A DNA stretch of 64,000 bases from the NCBI GenBank assembly GCA_958295665.1, contig OY282560.1:266649168-266713167 (forward strand), written 5' to 3'. Positions 9,855 to 20,135 of this stretch are shown here, piece after piece. Under the pieces are notes generated by a model. It saw nothing but the letters and a program-made list of their open reading frames with translations. It was not told where the DNA came from and searched no databases. The position numbers and the translations under genes are program-made. The first letter of the stretch is position 1. Each line of letters opens with the position of its first letter. Source of the stretch: Tipula vernalis (Eukaryota > Arthropoda > Insecta > Diptera > Tipulidae).

Positions 9855-12800
9855 ATGTCAATCCCTAGCTTGCCTCAACTACATTTACGAGCAAAGCGTT
9901 CCAAGCAATATTTCAAAAATCGAAGAGAATACTACCATAATATTGCTGAATCTCGATTCTTTGACGAAAATAATCTGGACATGGTGAAAGACGAGCGATT
10001 ATATGCCAATATCAACTTAAACGGGATTCAAATACGTGGTCTTTTAGATAGCGGGGCGAGCGTCAGTGCTCTAGGAAGGGGATCTCTCGAACTTTTAGAA
10101 CGCCTAAATGAAAAACTGAATCCAATTACGGCTTCAGTACAGACTGCTAGTGGGGCTCAAGAACTAGTTTCTGGATACCTTATTATCAAAACTACATACA
10201 ATAACCATACTAAGCTCATGAAATATCTGGTAGTCCCTACCCTTCAACAACCACTCTATTTAGGTTGTGATTTTATGAAAATGTTTGATGTTAAAATCTC
10301 CTTCATATCTGAAATTACGTCTGCAAACCTCTCTGCTGAAAATATGGAGTCACCAATCTATACTAATCAATCAGAAATAAACGATTCTCAGAAAGTTCAC
10401 TCCTTAACGGAAGATCAACAACAAAGATTAAACGCAGTGATCGATATTATCCCAAATTTTCAAAGACGCGGCCTAGGTCGTACTCATTTAATCCAACATA
10501 AGATCGATACCAATGACGCTCCAGCTATTAAACAACGTTTCTATGCGGTGTCCACAGCTGTTGAGAAAGAAATGTACAAAGAGATCGATCGCATGTTGGA
10601 TTTAGACGTCATTGAGCAAAGTCACAGCGCTTGGTCTTCTCCAATGACGATAGTGCGAAAACCGGGTAAGATACGATTATGTCTTGATGCTAGGCGATTA
10701 AACGCTGTTACCAAAAAGGACGCCTACCCTCTGCCCTTGATAGAGAGCCTGCTAAGTAGGTTAGATAAAACCAAATTCATCTCTAGCTTGGATTTAAAGG
10801 ATGCCTTTTGGCAAATCCCTTTGGATCCAAGTTCGAGAGAAAAAACTGCATTTTCTGTCCCGGGCCGTCCACTTTATCAATTTAAAGTAATGCCCTTCGG
10901 CCTCTGCAATGCGCCTCAGACCTTGAGCCGACTCATGCATACGGTTGTCCCTCACCATCTGCATGACCGGGTGTTCGTTTATCTAGACGATTTGCTTATA
11001 ACTACGGAAACTTTCGATGAACATATCTCATTATTGGAGGATGTAGCTGCTAGACTAACAAAAGCGGGTCTAACAATTAACGTAGAAAAAAGCAAATTCG
11101 TTCTAAGAGAAGTCGAATACCTTGGTCATGTAGTTGGTGAGAGTGGACTCAGAACCAATCCGGACAAGGTCAGGGCCATTGCAGAGTTCCCCAGACCGAA
11201 AAATGTTAGGCAAGTGCGACGGTTCCTAGGATCGGCAGGTTGGTATAGGCGTTTCATCAATGGATATTCAACGTTGAGTACGCCCTTGACAAATCTCCTG
11301 AAAAAGGGTAAACGGTTTCAATGGACTGAGGAACATGAACAGGCGTTTAAAGCATTGAAGTCGGCTTTAATTTCGGCCCCGGTTTTAGTTGGTCCTGACT
11401 TCACAAAACGGTTTTTTATTCAGTGCGACGCCAGCTCGACTGGAGTAGGCGCCGTACTTTTTCAAAGAGATTCTGAAGGGGAAGATAGGCCTATAGCGTA
11501 CATGTCCCAGAAGATGAATGCAGCCCAGCGAAACTACTGCGTCACCGAACAGGAATGCTTGGCGGCTGTCTTAGCCATAAAGCGTTTCCGGTCCTATGTC
11601 GAAGGGTTACCTTTTACGGTGATAACTGACCATGCCAGTCTTACTTGGTTAATGTCCCTTAAAGACCTGTCCGGTAGACTGGCAAGGTGGAGTTTGAAGC
11701 TGCAGGGGTACGACTTTGACATAGAGTACCGGAAGGGAAATCAGAACGTGGTGCCAGATGCACTGTCCCGCGTACATATGGACTCGATTAATATAGCTAA
11801 CATTCCTTTAAATATCGATTTCAACTCGGCTGCATTTACTACTGGTAGTTATATGAATTTAATTAGTCAACTCTCAGCAGATTCTTCTAAAGTCAATGTA
11901 AAGGTGGTAAGAGGTCTCGCTTTTATAAATTTTCATGCCAATGACAAACAAAACCTTTCCGATTTGACCACTTGGAAATTGTTAGTGCCTAGTGAACTTT
12001 GTACATCTATTATAGAATCTGCACATTGCCCGCCAACTGGTGCCCATTTAGGGATTAGTAAGACGAGGGAAGTAATTCAGAGGTATTTCTTTTGGCCTAC
12101 ATTAGTTAAGGATATTGGCACATATATAAAATCGTGCCAGCTTTGCAAATGCAATAAATCTTTGAATTATCCGGCCAATCCCCCATTTCGTACTTTTAAC
12201 AGCACTTTTCGGCCGTTCCAACGAGTTTATCTGGATTTTTTAGGCCCATATCCCAGAACTCGTCAAGGCAATACATCCATTTTAATAGCTGTGGATAATT
12301 TTTCCAAATTCGTTATTACAAAGCCACTAAGAAAAGCTACCGCTGAAGCTGTGGGAAAATTTTTGGAAAACGAATTATTTTTGATGTTTGGTGTTCCTGA
12401 GGTAGTGGTTACCGATAACGGGCCACAATTTGCCTCGCGAACTCTTAGATCTCTTTGTGAACGGTATGGCGTAAAACACATCTTTACCGCAAAGTATTCT
12501 CCTCAGGCAAACGCTTCTGAGCGAGTGAATCGCACGCTTCTTTCATCGTTAAGATCGTACATTAAGTCAGACCAACGAACGTGGGACGAAACACTGCCTG
12601 CTGTTACTCACGCCCTACGAAATGCTGTTCACGATGCTACAGGATATTCACCACACTTCGTTGTTTTTGGGCAACATGCCATCCTACACGGCTCAGCATA
12701 TCCTATTATTAAGCATACCTATGAGTTTACTGGAAATTATGTAAACTCCGACGATAAACCAGAGGCACTCTTTCAAATCTACCAAGATGTGCGTAAAAGA

Positions 12801-13049
12801 TTAAACGATGCTGCACTAAGAAATCATCGTTATAATTTGCGCTACAGTCCGCCTCAAATTACTCCTGGGCAACAAATCTTCGTCCGTAATTTCGTACAAA
12901 GCCAAGCAGCAGATAAATTTTCAGCCAAACTAGCACCAAAATATATACCTGCAGTTGTCACCAAACTTATCGGCCGAGTTATGTGTGAGGTTCAAGATAC
13001 ACAAGGTAAACCAATGGGTACTTACCATTATAAAGATATCAAGCTATAA
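9855..13049 (+). CDS. pol: Pol polyprotein (PR-RT-RNaseH-IN)
   Basis: 1,064 codons from the first ATG, but the frame is open back to 9657 inside gag, so the natural start is probably a frameshift and not this ATG. Domains in order: aspartic protease with LLDSGAS (~62-68); RT with LDLKDAFWQIPL and the catalytic FVYLDDLL (~373-380); RNase H starting IQCDASSTG (~523) and ending near PDALSRV; integrase with an HHCC finger (H..H ~723-731, CQLC ~761), then a DDE core with Asp in YLDFLGPY (~793), Asp in VTDNGPQF (~853) and Glu in NASERVNRTL (~890). All catalytic residues I looked for are present. By family it processes Gag-Pol, copies RNA to DNA and integrates it. No chromodomain and no env follow. 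Confidence 0.95.
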   Translation: MSIPSLPQLHLRAKRSKQYFKNRREYYHNIAESRFFDENNLDMVKDERLYANINLNGIQIRGLLDSGASVSALGRGSLELLERLNEKLNPITASVQTASGAQELVSGYLIIKTTYNNHTKLMKYLVVPTLQQPLYLGCDFMKMFDVKISFISEITSANLSAENMESPIYTNQSEINDSQKVHSLTEDQQQRLNAVIDIIPNFQRRGLGRTHLIQHKIDTNDAPAIKQRFYAVSTAVEKEMYKEIDRMLDLDVIEQSHSAWSSPMTIVRKPGKIRLCLDARRLNAVTKKDAYPLPLIESLLSRLDKTKFISSLDLKDAFWQIPLDPSSREKTAFSVPGRPLYQFKVMPFGLCNAPQTLSRLMHTVVPHHLHDRVFVYLDDLLITTETFDEHISLLEDVAARLTKAGLTINVEKSKFVLREVEYLGHVVGESGLRTNPDKVRAIAEFPRPKNVRQVRRFLGSAGWYRRFINGYSTLSTPLTNLLKKGKRFQWTEEHEQAFKALKSALISAPVLVGPDFTKRFFIQCDASSTGVGAVLFQRDSEGEDRPIAYMSQKMNAAQRNYCVTEQECLAAVLAIKRFRSYVEGLPFTVITDHASLTWLMSLKDLSGRLARWSLKLQGYDFDIEYRKGNQNVVPDALSRVHMDSINIANIPLNIDFNSAAFTTGSYMNLISQLSADSSKVNVKVVRGLAFINFHANDKQNLSDLTTWKLLVPSELCTSIIESAHCPPTGAHLGISKTREVIQRYFFWPTLVKDIGTYIKSCQLCKCNKSLNYPANPPFRTFNSTFRPFQRVYLDFLGPYPRTRQGNTSILIAVDNFSKFVITKPLRKATAEAVGKFLENELFLMFGVPEVVVTDNGPQFASRTLRSLCERYGVKHIFTAKYSPQANASERVNRTLLSSLRSYIKSDQRTWDETLPAVTHALRNAVHDATGYSPHFVVFGQHAILHGSAYPIIKHTYEFTGNYVNSDDKPEALFQIYQDVRKRLNDAALRNHRYNLRYSPPQITPGQQIFVRNFVQSQAADKFSAKLAPKYIPAVVTKLIGRVMCEVQDTQGKPMGTYHYKDIKL

Positions 13050-13125
13050 AACTTCCAATAAGCCATATCCAAAAATCTTAAGCCTGGCAATGAGACTAAC
13101 TCAGGGATAGGTACGTCCCCACGAC

Positions 13126-14983
13126 TGTTACGAATCACATGACTCGTTCCATTTTTCCCACCTTTACTCTTGTGAGTTGAGAAAAGAAAAAGAAAAGAAT
13201 AAGCTTTATTTGTTGCGCTTTATTAAGCTTACGTGCGCCAACGTTCGCGTTGTTGTGTTAATGCTTTTTTTTTGTCAGCAGAGGAAATTTTAAATTTCTT
13301 TGGTGTTGTTTTGACTGTGAAGAGGAATAAATGATAACAAAGATCAAAAAGAAAAAGAAAAAAAATTTTTTTTTGGGTTGACGATCCGGGAGTCGATTTT
13401 TGGAATTGAGAGATAGAGGACGACAAAAAAAGAAATAATTAATTAAAAACGAAAATGGATACTGAAAAAAAAAAAAAAATCAAAAGCCAACTTTGAAAGT
13501 GATTTTTTTTTTTTCAATAATTAAAATATTTATCGCGTTTCAAAATAAAAATAAAATATAAATAATTAAGTTTAGTATTGTTAGCATAAGTATATATATA
13601 TATAAAAGACAAATTAATTTAAAAATGAATTAAAAGTGAACAAAAATGGTGGAAAGATCTTGTGTACCTACATGTGTTATTTTTTTTTTGGTAGAATAAT
13701 ATAAATTGTGCGGACATTGTGAAAAAAAAAAAAAAATGAACTCTATTTTCTATGTACAATATTATAGTATATTATGTACTACAACGAGTTTCAATTTGTA
13801 CGTACATAGAAATTACAAGATAAATGAAAAGTAAAATTCAAGGCACAAATTTGGAATTATCGTACGCAATTTTTTTTTTTTTGTTCTTCGCATTGATGGA
13901 AATTCCATAAAGAACTTAAGGATTACAAATCCTAGTATGGCGCATCATTGGTAAAACTAAATTAAATTAAATAATTAGAAAATAAATGAATAATAACTTA
14001 GTAAATATAATAAATTAAAAATAATAATTTAGTAAATATAATATAATTAAATAATGTAATAAATATAATAAATACATATATAATTTTTTTTATAAATTAA
14101 ATAACGATAAAACATTAAATAATTAAATAATAATTTATAATAAATAATAATAATAAATTTATACAAATAAGCATAAAAACTAAATAAAATATAAAAATAA
14201 TTAAATTAACGAAAAAAAATAATATTACCTGGTGTTGGACTATATTGGTGTTAATATTTAATTAAAGACAAGCAAATTGGTGAATAAACAATTTATGTGG
14301 ATCAGAAAAAAGAAATAAATAGAAGTAAAACTGGTGTGTATTAAAATATCAGAAAAACAAAAAAATGGGATAAAATTTGGACAATCCCAATTAAATTTAG
14401 TGTACATTTTTTTTTAATTTTTTTTTTTTTTTTAAATTCGTAGTTATACAATATTTATTATTATTACATTTATTTTTTTTTAATATTAATAATTTTAAGT
14501 TTATATGGTGGGGGTAGTGTTAAGTTCGTCTTTTAGACCTATAAAAGAAATATTGTTATTATATATTTATTTTTTTTTTATATTATTTTGTAACAAAAAT
14601 TGTATTTTTTTTTTTTTTGTTTTCTGCTAATCACAATTAATTGATTCAAAGTTAATTAAATTCAAATTTCATATTAATTTACTTTTTTTTTAATTTTTTT
14701 TTTAATATTTTTTTTACAATGAGATAAATTAATATTCAACTGGGGAGGTGCAGTGCGGTAGGTATATCATCAGACGAGGATCGATTATGTGACCACAAGA
14801 AATAATAAAACTGTTTTTTTAGATTGCTTTTCCTATACGGTCTAACAAGATTGAGTGATGTTCTGGGAAACCCCACCCCAATCCGATGAGCTCTAGCCGG
14901 CTTCAGATGACCGTACCAGAACCTCTGACTCAATAAAAATTTTTCTGCTAACAATACCCTCTCAGGGGGGTCTAATTGTTACA
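13126..14983 (+). repeat. 3' LTR of Osvaldo/Ulysses-like element
   Basis: 1,858 bp, near-identical to 5215-7070. The base before it (C) differs from that before the 5' LTR (T), fixing the boundary. The 76 bp between the pol stop and this LTR contain only short purine patches; a clean polypurine tract directly abutting the LTR is not evident. Confidence 0.92.
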
Positions 14984-14987
14984 AGGT

Positions 14988-15687
14988 CATGACGTGGTTG
15001 AAGCATAATGTGTTATCCTCAGACGATATCACAATCTATGTGGACAGTCAAGCGGCGATCCGGTCGTTAGAATCGGTGTCTTTGGCGTCACGGGTGGCGT
15101 TGAGTTGTCACTCATCTCTAAATGAGATGGGTGAGCATTTCAACATCCAGGTAGTCTGGGTCCCAGGTCACTCGGGCGTCATGGGGAACTGCAGGGCAGA
15201 TGAACTTGCTAGGCATGGTACGACTCTCCAGCTGCAACCGGAAAGGGCAAGTCTGGGGAGGCCTATCACAGCGCTGAGACAAGCACTTGGGAAGCAGGCG
15301 CTATCCTCAGCGGGGGAAAGGTGGTCTAACACCCTAACCTGTAGAGTTGCAAGACAAGTTTGGCCAAAGCTGGACTTGGGGCGCACTAGGGCATTAATAT
15401 CCTTACGAAGACGTGAATTAAGAACGGTCGTAGGAATACTCACGGGACACTGCCTTTTTGGAGAACATGCAAGAAGGCTGGGTCTGGAGGCTAATGACTT
15501 CTGCAGAAGCTGCTTGGACGAAGAGGAGGAAGAGACGTTGGTCCACTTCCTTTGCTCGTGTCCAGCATTGGCTCTCAAAAGGCACAAACACTTAGGTAAG
15601 TTCAGGATGGACTGCCTCTCGGATCTCGAGAACATTAAAGTGCGGGACGTCTTACGCTACATAAGTAGCTCGAAATGGTTCCAATAG
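14988..15687 (+). pseudogene. LOA ORF2, C-terminal RNase H and tail
   Basis: The open frame from 14989 resumes the RNase H domain broken at 5214. It shows VDSQAAIRSL (catalytic Asp), WVPGHSGVMGNCRADELAR (His and last Asp) and then a ~110-residue C-terminal region with a CCHC-like pattern (HARRLGLEANDFCRSC ... VHFLCSC) typical of LOA and R1 ORF2 ends. Apart from the G-tract shift and the gypsy insertion, this ORF2 copy is well preserved. The ATG at 14989 is an internal Met codon, not a gene start. Confidence 0.85.
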
Positions 15688-15779
15688 GGGTAAAAGGAGA
15701 TACATCCTGTGGTATCACAATGGACCGTCACCGGTCTAAGTGTGCGTAAGCAGCCACTCCAACCTAACCTAACCCAACC
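15688..15779 (+). other. 3' UTR and AACCT tail of LOA element
   Basis: Short 3' UTR ending in AACCTAACCTAACCCAACC, a brief pentamer-repeat tail in place of poly(A). Part of this UTR (ACCGGTCTAAGTGTGC) is recognisable in the older copy near 17065-17080. Confidence 0.75.
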
Positions 15780-15789
15780 ATGGTCGTTG
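15780..15789. repeat. Target-site duplication, right copy (LOA insertion)
   Basis: ATGGTCGTTG, identical to 345-354, marks the right edge of the LOA insertion. Confidence 0.9.
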
Positions 15790-16261
15790 ACACATTTAAT
15801 TTGGGCCAAAAAAAACCAGTCAACATGTTGCGATAATGTTCCCCATTCACTATAAGGGCATTTTCTTGTTCGTTTCCAAAGAAAAACGGCCCAATGATGC
15901 CACCAGCCCATAAACCACACTAAACAGCAACTCTTGAAGGATGAAGTTCTGCTACGTGAATAACATGAGGATTCTCCGCTCTCCCAATTCGACAATTTTG
16001 CTTATTGACTTACCCGTTATGATGAAAATGAGCTTCATCGCTAAAGATAGTTTTTGATGAAAAACCTTCATTTCGGTCAAGCATTCCATTAACAAACCGA
16101 CGGCGATTTAAATGGTCTGGTGGCCTCAATTTTTGAGTTAGTTGAATTTTGTATGGATTCAAATGAAGATCAACATACAAAATGCTTCGTAATGTGGTTC
16201 ATGAAATGTTTAGTTCTTGTGGACGATGCCTAGTTGACGTGCTTGGTTCATTACGAACACT
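15790..16261 (-). pseudogene. Mariner/IS630-type transposase, middle part
   Basis: Read on the minus strand from 16261 down, this gives mariner-type segments: a region around SDEAHFHHNG (first catalytic Asp), VNKQNCRI, then GLWAGGIIGPFFF and NGEHYRNMLTGFF. Stops and frame changes interrupt it. It is the upstream half of the gene whose C-terminus lies at 66-354. The N-terminal DNA-binding region is absent: at ~16262 the sequence switches abruptly to a LOA relic on the other strand. Confidence 0.72.
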
Positions 16262-17085
16262 TTCACTGTCCAAGCTGAGGTGATAGCGATTGAAGAGGTC
16301 GTGACATGGTTTTAACGTAATATGATATCCTGAGGTGTTACCGCAACCTATAAGAATAGTCAAGCGGCAATCAGGTTGTTGGAATAAGTTACCTTGGCGT
16401 CACGAGTGGCGTTGAGGTGTTACTTATCTCTTAGTGAGATGAGCGAGCGTTTCAATATTCACTTAATCTGGGACTGGCGGACGGAAAACTAGACTTGTGG
16501 TGCACCAAAACATTAATCTTTAGGAGTACTCACTTTTGGAGAACATGCAAGAAGGCGGAGTCTGGAAGAAAATGACTTTTGTAGAAGCTGTTTGGAGGAG
16601 GAAGAGACATTGGTTCACTTTTTTGCTCATGTCCTCAAGTTCCAGGCAAACAACCTGTCATTTATGAATGATTTAAGTTTAATTTTAAATTAAACCAATA
16701 AAAAGAAATTTATACCATTCATATTGGATTGAAGTAAATCTTGATAATGAATAAACCAATACAATGTTTATGGCAACAGCTATTACAAATAAATTTTTAT
16801 CATTTACCGTATTCAACTTAAATTATTTCACGATTCATCGTAATTCATTTTATTTCTTACGGATATTGAATTAAAAGTAATTCTAATGTAAACAAAATAA
16901 GTGGGTCTCATCAACAAATATGTATTTCAAAATATGTTTTTCTAATTTATTTGCTTTTAGATACCAAAAAGTAAAGTGATTGATGTTCTTTGCTACATAA
17001 GTATGTAGCTCTAATTGGTTCTAATGAGGGTAAAGGGGATATAGTCTGTTATATGGATCGCCACCAGTCTAAGTGTGCATTTTGT
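16262..17085 (+). pseudogene. Older LOA-family relic (RNase H to 3' UTR)
   Basis: Begins with the RNase H segment matching 5181-5214 (CAAGCTGAGGTGATAGCGATTG), continues through the region matching 14988-15560 with stops and a large internal deletion, and breaks off near 16640 (counterpart of VHFLCSC). It resumes at ~16965 with the counterpart of 15636-15740 (GCTACATAAGTA, then CCAGTCTAAGTGTGC). The 16641-16964 gap is unrelated AT-rich sequence, probably a small insertion. The many substitutions show it is much older than the copy at 355-15779. It lacks the AACCT tail. Confidence 0.75.
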
Positions 17086-18479
17086 CGTGACCGAATGTAA
17101 TATTGGGGTATTTGTGTCCAAATTTATGGAAACAGGAATTAATTGTAGAATAAAAAAGGCTAGTTTGGTGACTTATAAAGAAATGGATGACGCCGTAAGT
17201 ATTAATTTTTATAACAAGTCGGATATACCTAATTTTTTGCTATGTACCTATTACGCTACATAAGATTTACTAATAATAAAATACACTGCTCATTATAGTT
17301 AGAATTCAACAATTCAAGATTAACAAATAAAATGCTCCAAACTTAAACAATATGAACTGAATTTCATTTTCCAACAGGTGGTTAATTGATACCAACTGGC
17401 AAAGCTACAAAAAATGTCCCAGGTATACTACGAGTAAATAACATAAAAAATAATTAAAATTTATTATTATTCAAAAGAGTTCACCAACAAAAAAACATAA
17501 TAAAAGTTGTTCACCACATTTTGATGCTCCCAATCAAAACTCACCTCACAAATGATAACACAACAGCAGCAAGAAAAACTATAAGCGGGGTTGGGTGGGT
17601 GATGCTACTTTTGTTTAAGCAAATGAATTCTGGGGCGTGAGTAAATAGGATGATAGATTAACGTAAATGTACTGCAAGTTTTTATACAAAAAGCGTAATC
17701 TAACCATATAACCAATCATTCAGAAATAACTACGAATGTATGTATACTGCAGCATAGTATACACAAAAATGGAAATTAATTTTCATTTTTTTTTTTTCAC
17801 GAATATACTCGTACATTTCTCCCGTATTGTCAATTGTTGATGGTATTTTATGTTTGCCGATTTGGTTTTTTGTTTTATCCATTCGGTGAATATATGGGAT
17901 TGTTGGGGAATGAATTTGAAAAATATTAAAATTGTATAATGGGAAAAGATAATGGAAATTAAATTTTTAATAATTGTGATTTATAACATTTAAATAGTTG
18001 AAAAATAAGGGATACCAACCAAAAAATTGGATACAAAAGGATAAATCATAAAATGCTGGTTGATTTTTAATTAAGCATTTAAAAATGTACTGAATAAAAA
18101 TTTGTAATCATTTTATCTGCGTATATAACGTTTGTGCAGAGCCGGAATTTAATTTATTCAGCTATTATTTATGCATTTATTCAGATCAATCATTTAAAAA
18201 TCCCAATTCGCTCTGAATTTATTGATTTTTTCTTTTTTGTTTGTTTTCTAATTTTCTAGTTTCTAAGATTTTAAAACAATAGAAGCAAATAAAAAATTAC
18301 CGAAGGTAAAATAGCAGCAAAAATTTGATAACATTGCAAGCCTTTGCAAAAACTTCCAAATTGGTCACCCTATACCGGGTCGAGTTTTTAATGCTAAATT
18401 AAGTTGTGAAAAAAAAAAAACTTTTTTTCAAAACATTTTGCGAAGTTTGGAAAATATATTCGTACATACTATTAGTCTG
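17086..18479. other. AT-rich stretch without recognisable genes
   Basis: About 1.4 kb of AT-rich sequence. I see no credible coding segment or repeat structure; the short open frame at 17075-17263 is unconvincing. Confidence 0.6.
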
Positions 18480-18517
18480 TTTTATTTTCCTAGTTAGTTT
18501 ATTTTACCTAGTTTTTA

Positions 18518-19000
18518 GTGATGGAGTCTCCGTGCAAGGTATCAAAGTATAATAATAAAACCAAAAGTTCTATTAATATAAACAAATTGAGACAAATTTT
18601 GCAAGGGTTGGGTTTCAATCCACATGCTGGAGTAAAATGTGACAAAAAATTGTTTAAACAAATTTGTTTTGATCTAACTATTATTCATAACCGTAAAAAT
18701 GAAAAAAAAAAAATCAACGGTTTATTTATGAAACTAAAAATCGAAAACAATTTTCAATCAGTAAACAAAGATCATGAAATTGGTTCAAAACAGATTATTC
18801 CAGCTTTAGCATTTTCAAATGAATCATTGGTTCCAGCAATTAGTTCAACCTCAATTATTGCAACTTCAACATTTTCGGATGAACCGTTGCCTCCAGCAAT
18901 TTCAGAAGCAGATAGAATCAAAAATGTCCCTCTACTTATTTTCCCGTTCACAAATTCCAGAAAATCCGGTAAAATAGAGTGGAGTCATGTCATAAAGTAG
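18518..19000 (+). pseudogene. MULE transposase relic, N-terminal region
   Basis: A 160-codon open piece (ATG 18521 is the natural Met), rich in Lys/Asn with two imperfect repeats (LAFSNESLVPAIS, TFSDEPLPPAIS). It contains no domain I can name. The frame then shifts, and 18979-19197 continues what appears to be the same protein (SSRFQKGIVCF). I link it to the MULE because it lies directly upstream on the same strand without another element in between. Confidence 0.45.
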
Positions 19001-19103
19001 ATATCGATTCAAGATTAATACTTAAAGCTAATGATTTTTCAGCTAATAATAATGACGATATTCGGCTTATTATTAGGGCGGCACTCACTTCTGCCAATAA
19101 TAA

Positions 19104-20120
19104 ATGTGTAATTTCCTTTGGTTCATTGCACAAGTCAAGCCGATTCCAAAAAGGTATAGTTTGTTTTGGTTGTTGCATTCACTCAAAGTATTTGTAACTA
19201 GAAACGATATGGATTTTCATTCTGGTGAGAAAATGTTTTACCAATTTAGAGGCAAACAGCGAGAAGCAGCAAAAACTGACTTGATTCATGTATCCGCCCA
19301 TAATTACAGGCTTGAAACCTTAAATAATTCTAGTATTAAACATGCAAGTAAGGGAAATACCCAGAATATTGTCACAACACAAGTTTTCCGAAAAATAAAA
19401 TCAGAATATTTAAAAAGAAAGGACGTAGTTCAGGACTGTGATGTAACGGATCTGTTTTACAAAAAAACAATTCCGTTTGGTAGAAGATCCATACATATAT
19501 TCGGTTGCAGAACCATTAAACAATTATGGTCCATTGATTATTTATATGGATGGAACGGGAGGGGTTGTGAAAAAACCAGCCTGTCATACCGAGCATAGTT
19601 ACAAAAGAATCCTTTATTATGCATGCATCATTAAAATTAACAGCATTAATGTTCCCGTAGCTGAAATGGTATCTAGCATTATGCTTAACACCATAACTAA
19701 ATTTTTATTGGAATTCCAAAAATTTGGTTGTTCATTGTCAAAAATGCAAACCCCTAAGTGCATTGTTATTGATTGGCCTTGGGCATCAATATTAGCCATT
19801 CTACATGGCTCAAATGTAATGTCTGTGGAACGATACTTAGACAATACGTTTAAGGTTCTTCACCAAAAAGAGAAACACAACGAGTCAGTAATTCCGGTTT
19901 TTATCTGTTGTTCTCATTTTATTAAAATAATTGTTACCCAAATTTTTAAAAAATGTTAAAACATAAAAAAAGAGCCTAAACACATTTTATTGGATTCCTT
20001 TTGCTTATTTCTAAACAGTAAAAATTTAGAATTTATTGATTCCATTTTTAAAGCTTTTTGCACAATATTTTGCAGTCCGCTTGTGACAAAACATGTCACT
20101 GAAGCTTTTTGTAAATTTAA
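19104..20120 (+). pseudogene. MULE transposase relic, catalytic region
   Basis: Two overlapping frames cover the catalytic part. The first (to ~19530) has a helical segment ending in KTIPFGRRS; the second (from 19477) carries YMDGTGGVVKKP with the first catalytic Asp, the RILYYACII block, the second Asp in VIDWPWAS, and HKVLHQKEKHNES...FICCSHFIK. Stops appear after 19959 and the reading fades towards the non-LTR insertion at 20136. The two frames overlap because of at least one frameshift near 19480-19530. Inactive. Confidence 0.6.
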
Positions 20121-20135
20121 AAATTCACTCATTTA
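20121..20135. repeat. Target-site duplication, left copy
   Basis: AAATTCACTCATTTA, 15 bp, repeated exactly at 20871-20885. It brackets the 735-bp element. Confidence 0.9.

Larger units (their letters stand above)
5215..14983 (+). mobile_element. Ty3/gypsy LTR retrotransposon, Osvaldo/Ulysses-like
   Basis: 9,769 bp with two direct LTRs of 1,856 and 1,858 bp, a 4-bp target duplication AGGT (5211-5214 and 14984-14987), a primer-binding site, an intact gag and an intact pol in the order PR-RT-RNaseH-IN, which defines Ty3/gypsy (Metaviridae). There is no env-like frame: only 76 bp separate the pol stop from the 3' LTR. Unusually long LTRs, a tRNA-Lys-like primer site and this pol type suggest the Osvaldo/Ulysses lineage, but that is recognition by eye. 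LTRs differing only by run lengths and very few substitutions point to a recent insertion, and the copy looks structurally complete. Confidence 0.9.
355..15779 (+). mobile_element. LOA-clade non-LTR retrotransposon, interrupted
   Basis: The element runs from CCCGTGGCG at 355 to a short AACCT-repeat tail ending at 15779 and is bounded by a 10-bp target duplication. It has a GC-rich 5' UTR, an ORF1 without zinc knuckles, and an ORF2 with endonuclease, reverse transcriptase and RNase H in that order. That plan fits the LOA clade; R1 and Jockey elements usually lack RNase H. Removing the gypsy element at 5215-14983 plus one target copy leaves about 5.65 kb, a normal full length. Its G+C content and codon use differ clearly from the AT-rich surroundings. 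Confidence 0.85.

Noticed and set aside
15657..15995. 112-codon minus-strand frame over LOA 3' end and mariner
   Set aside because: It crosses the LOA/mariner junction and the wrong mariner frame; a shadow.
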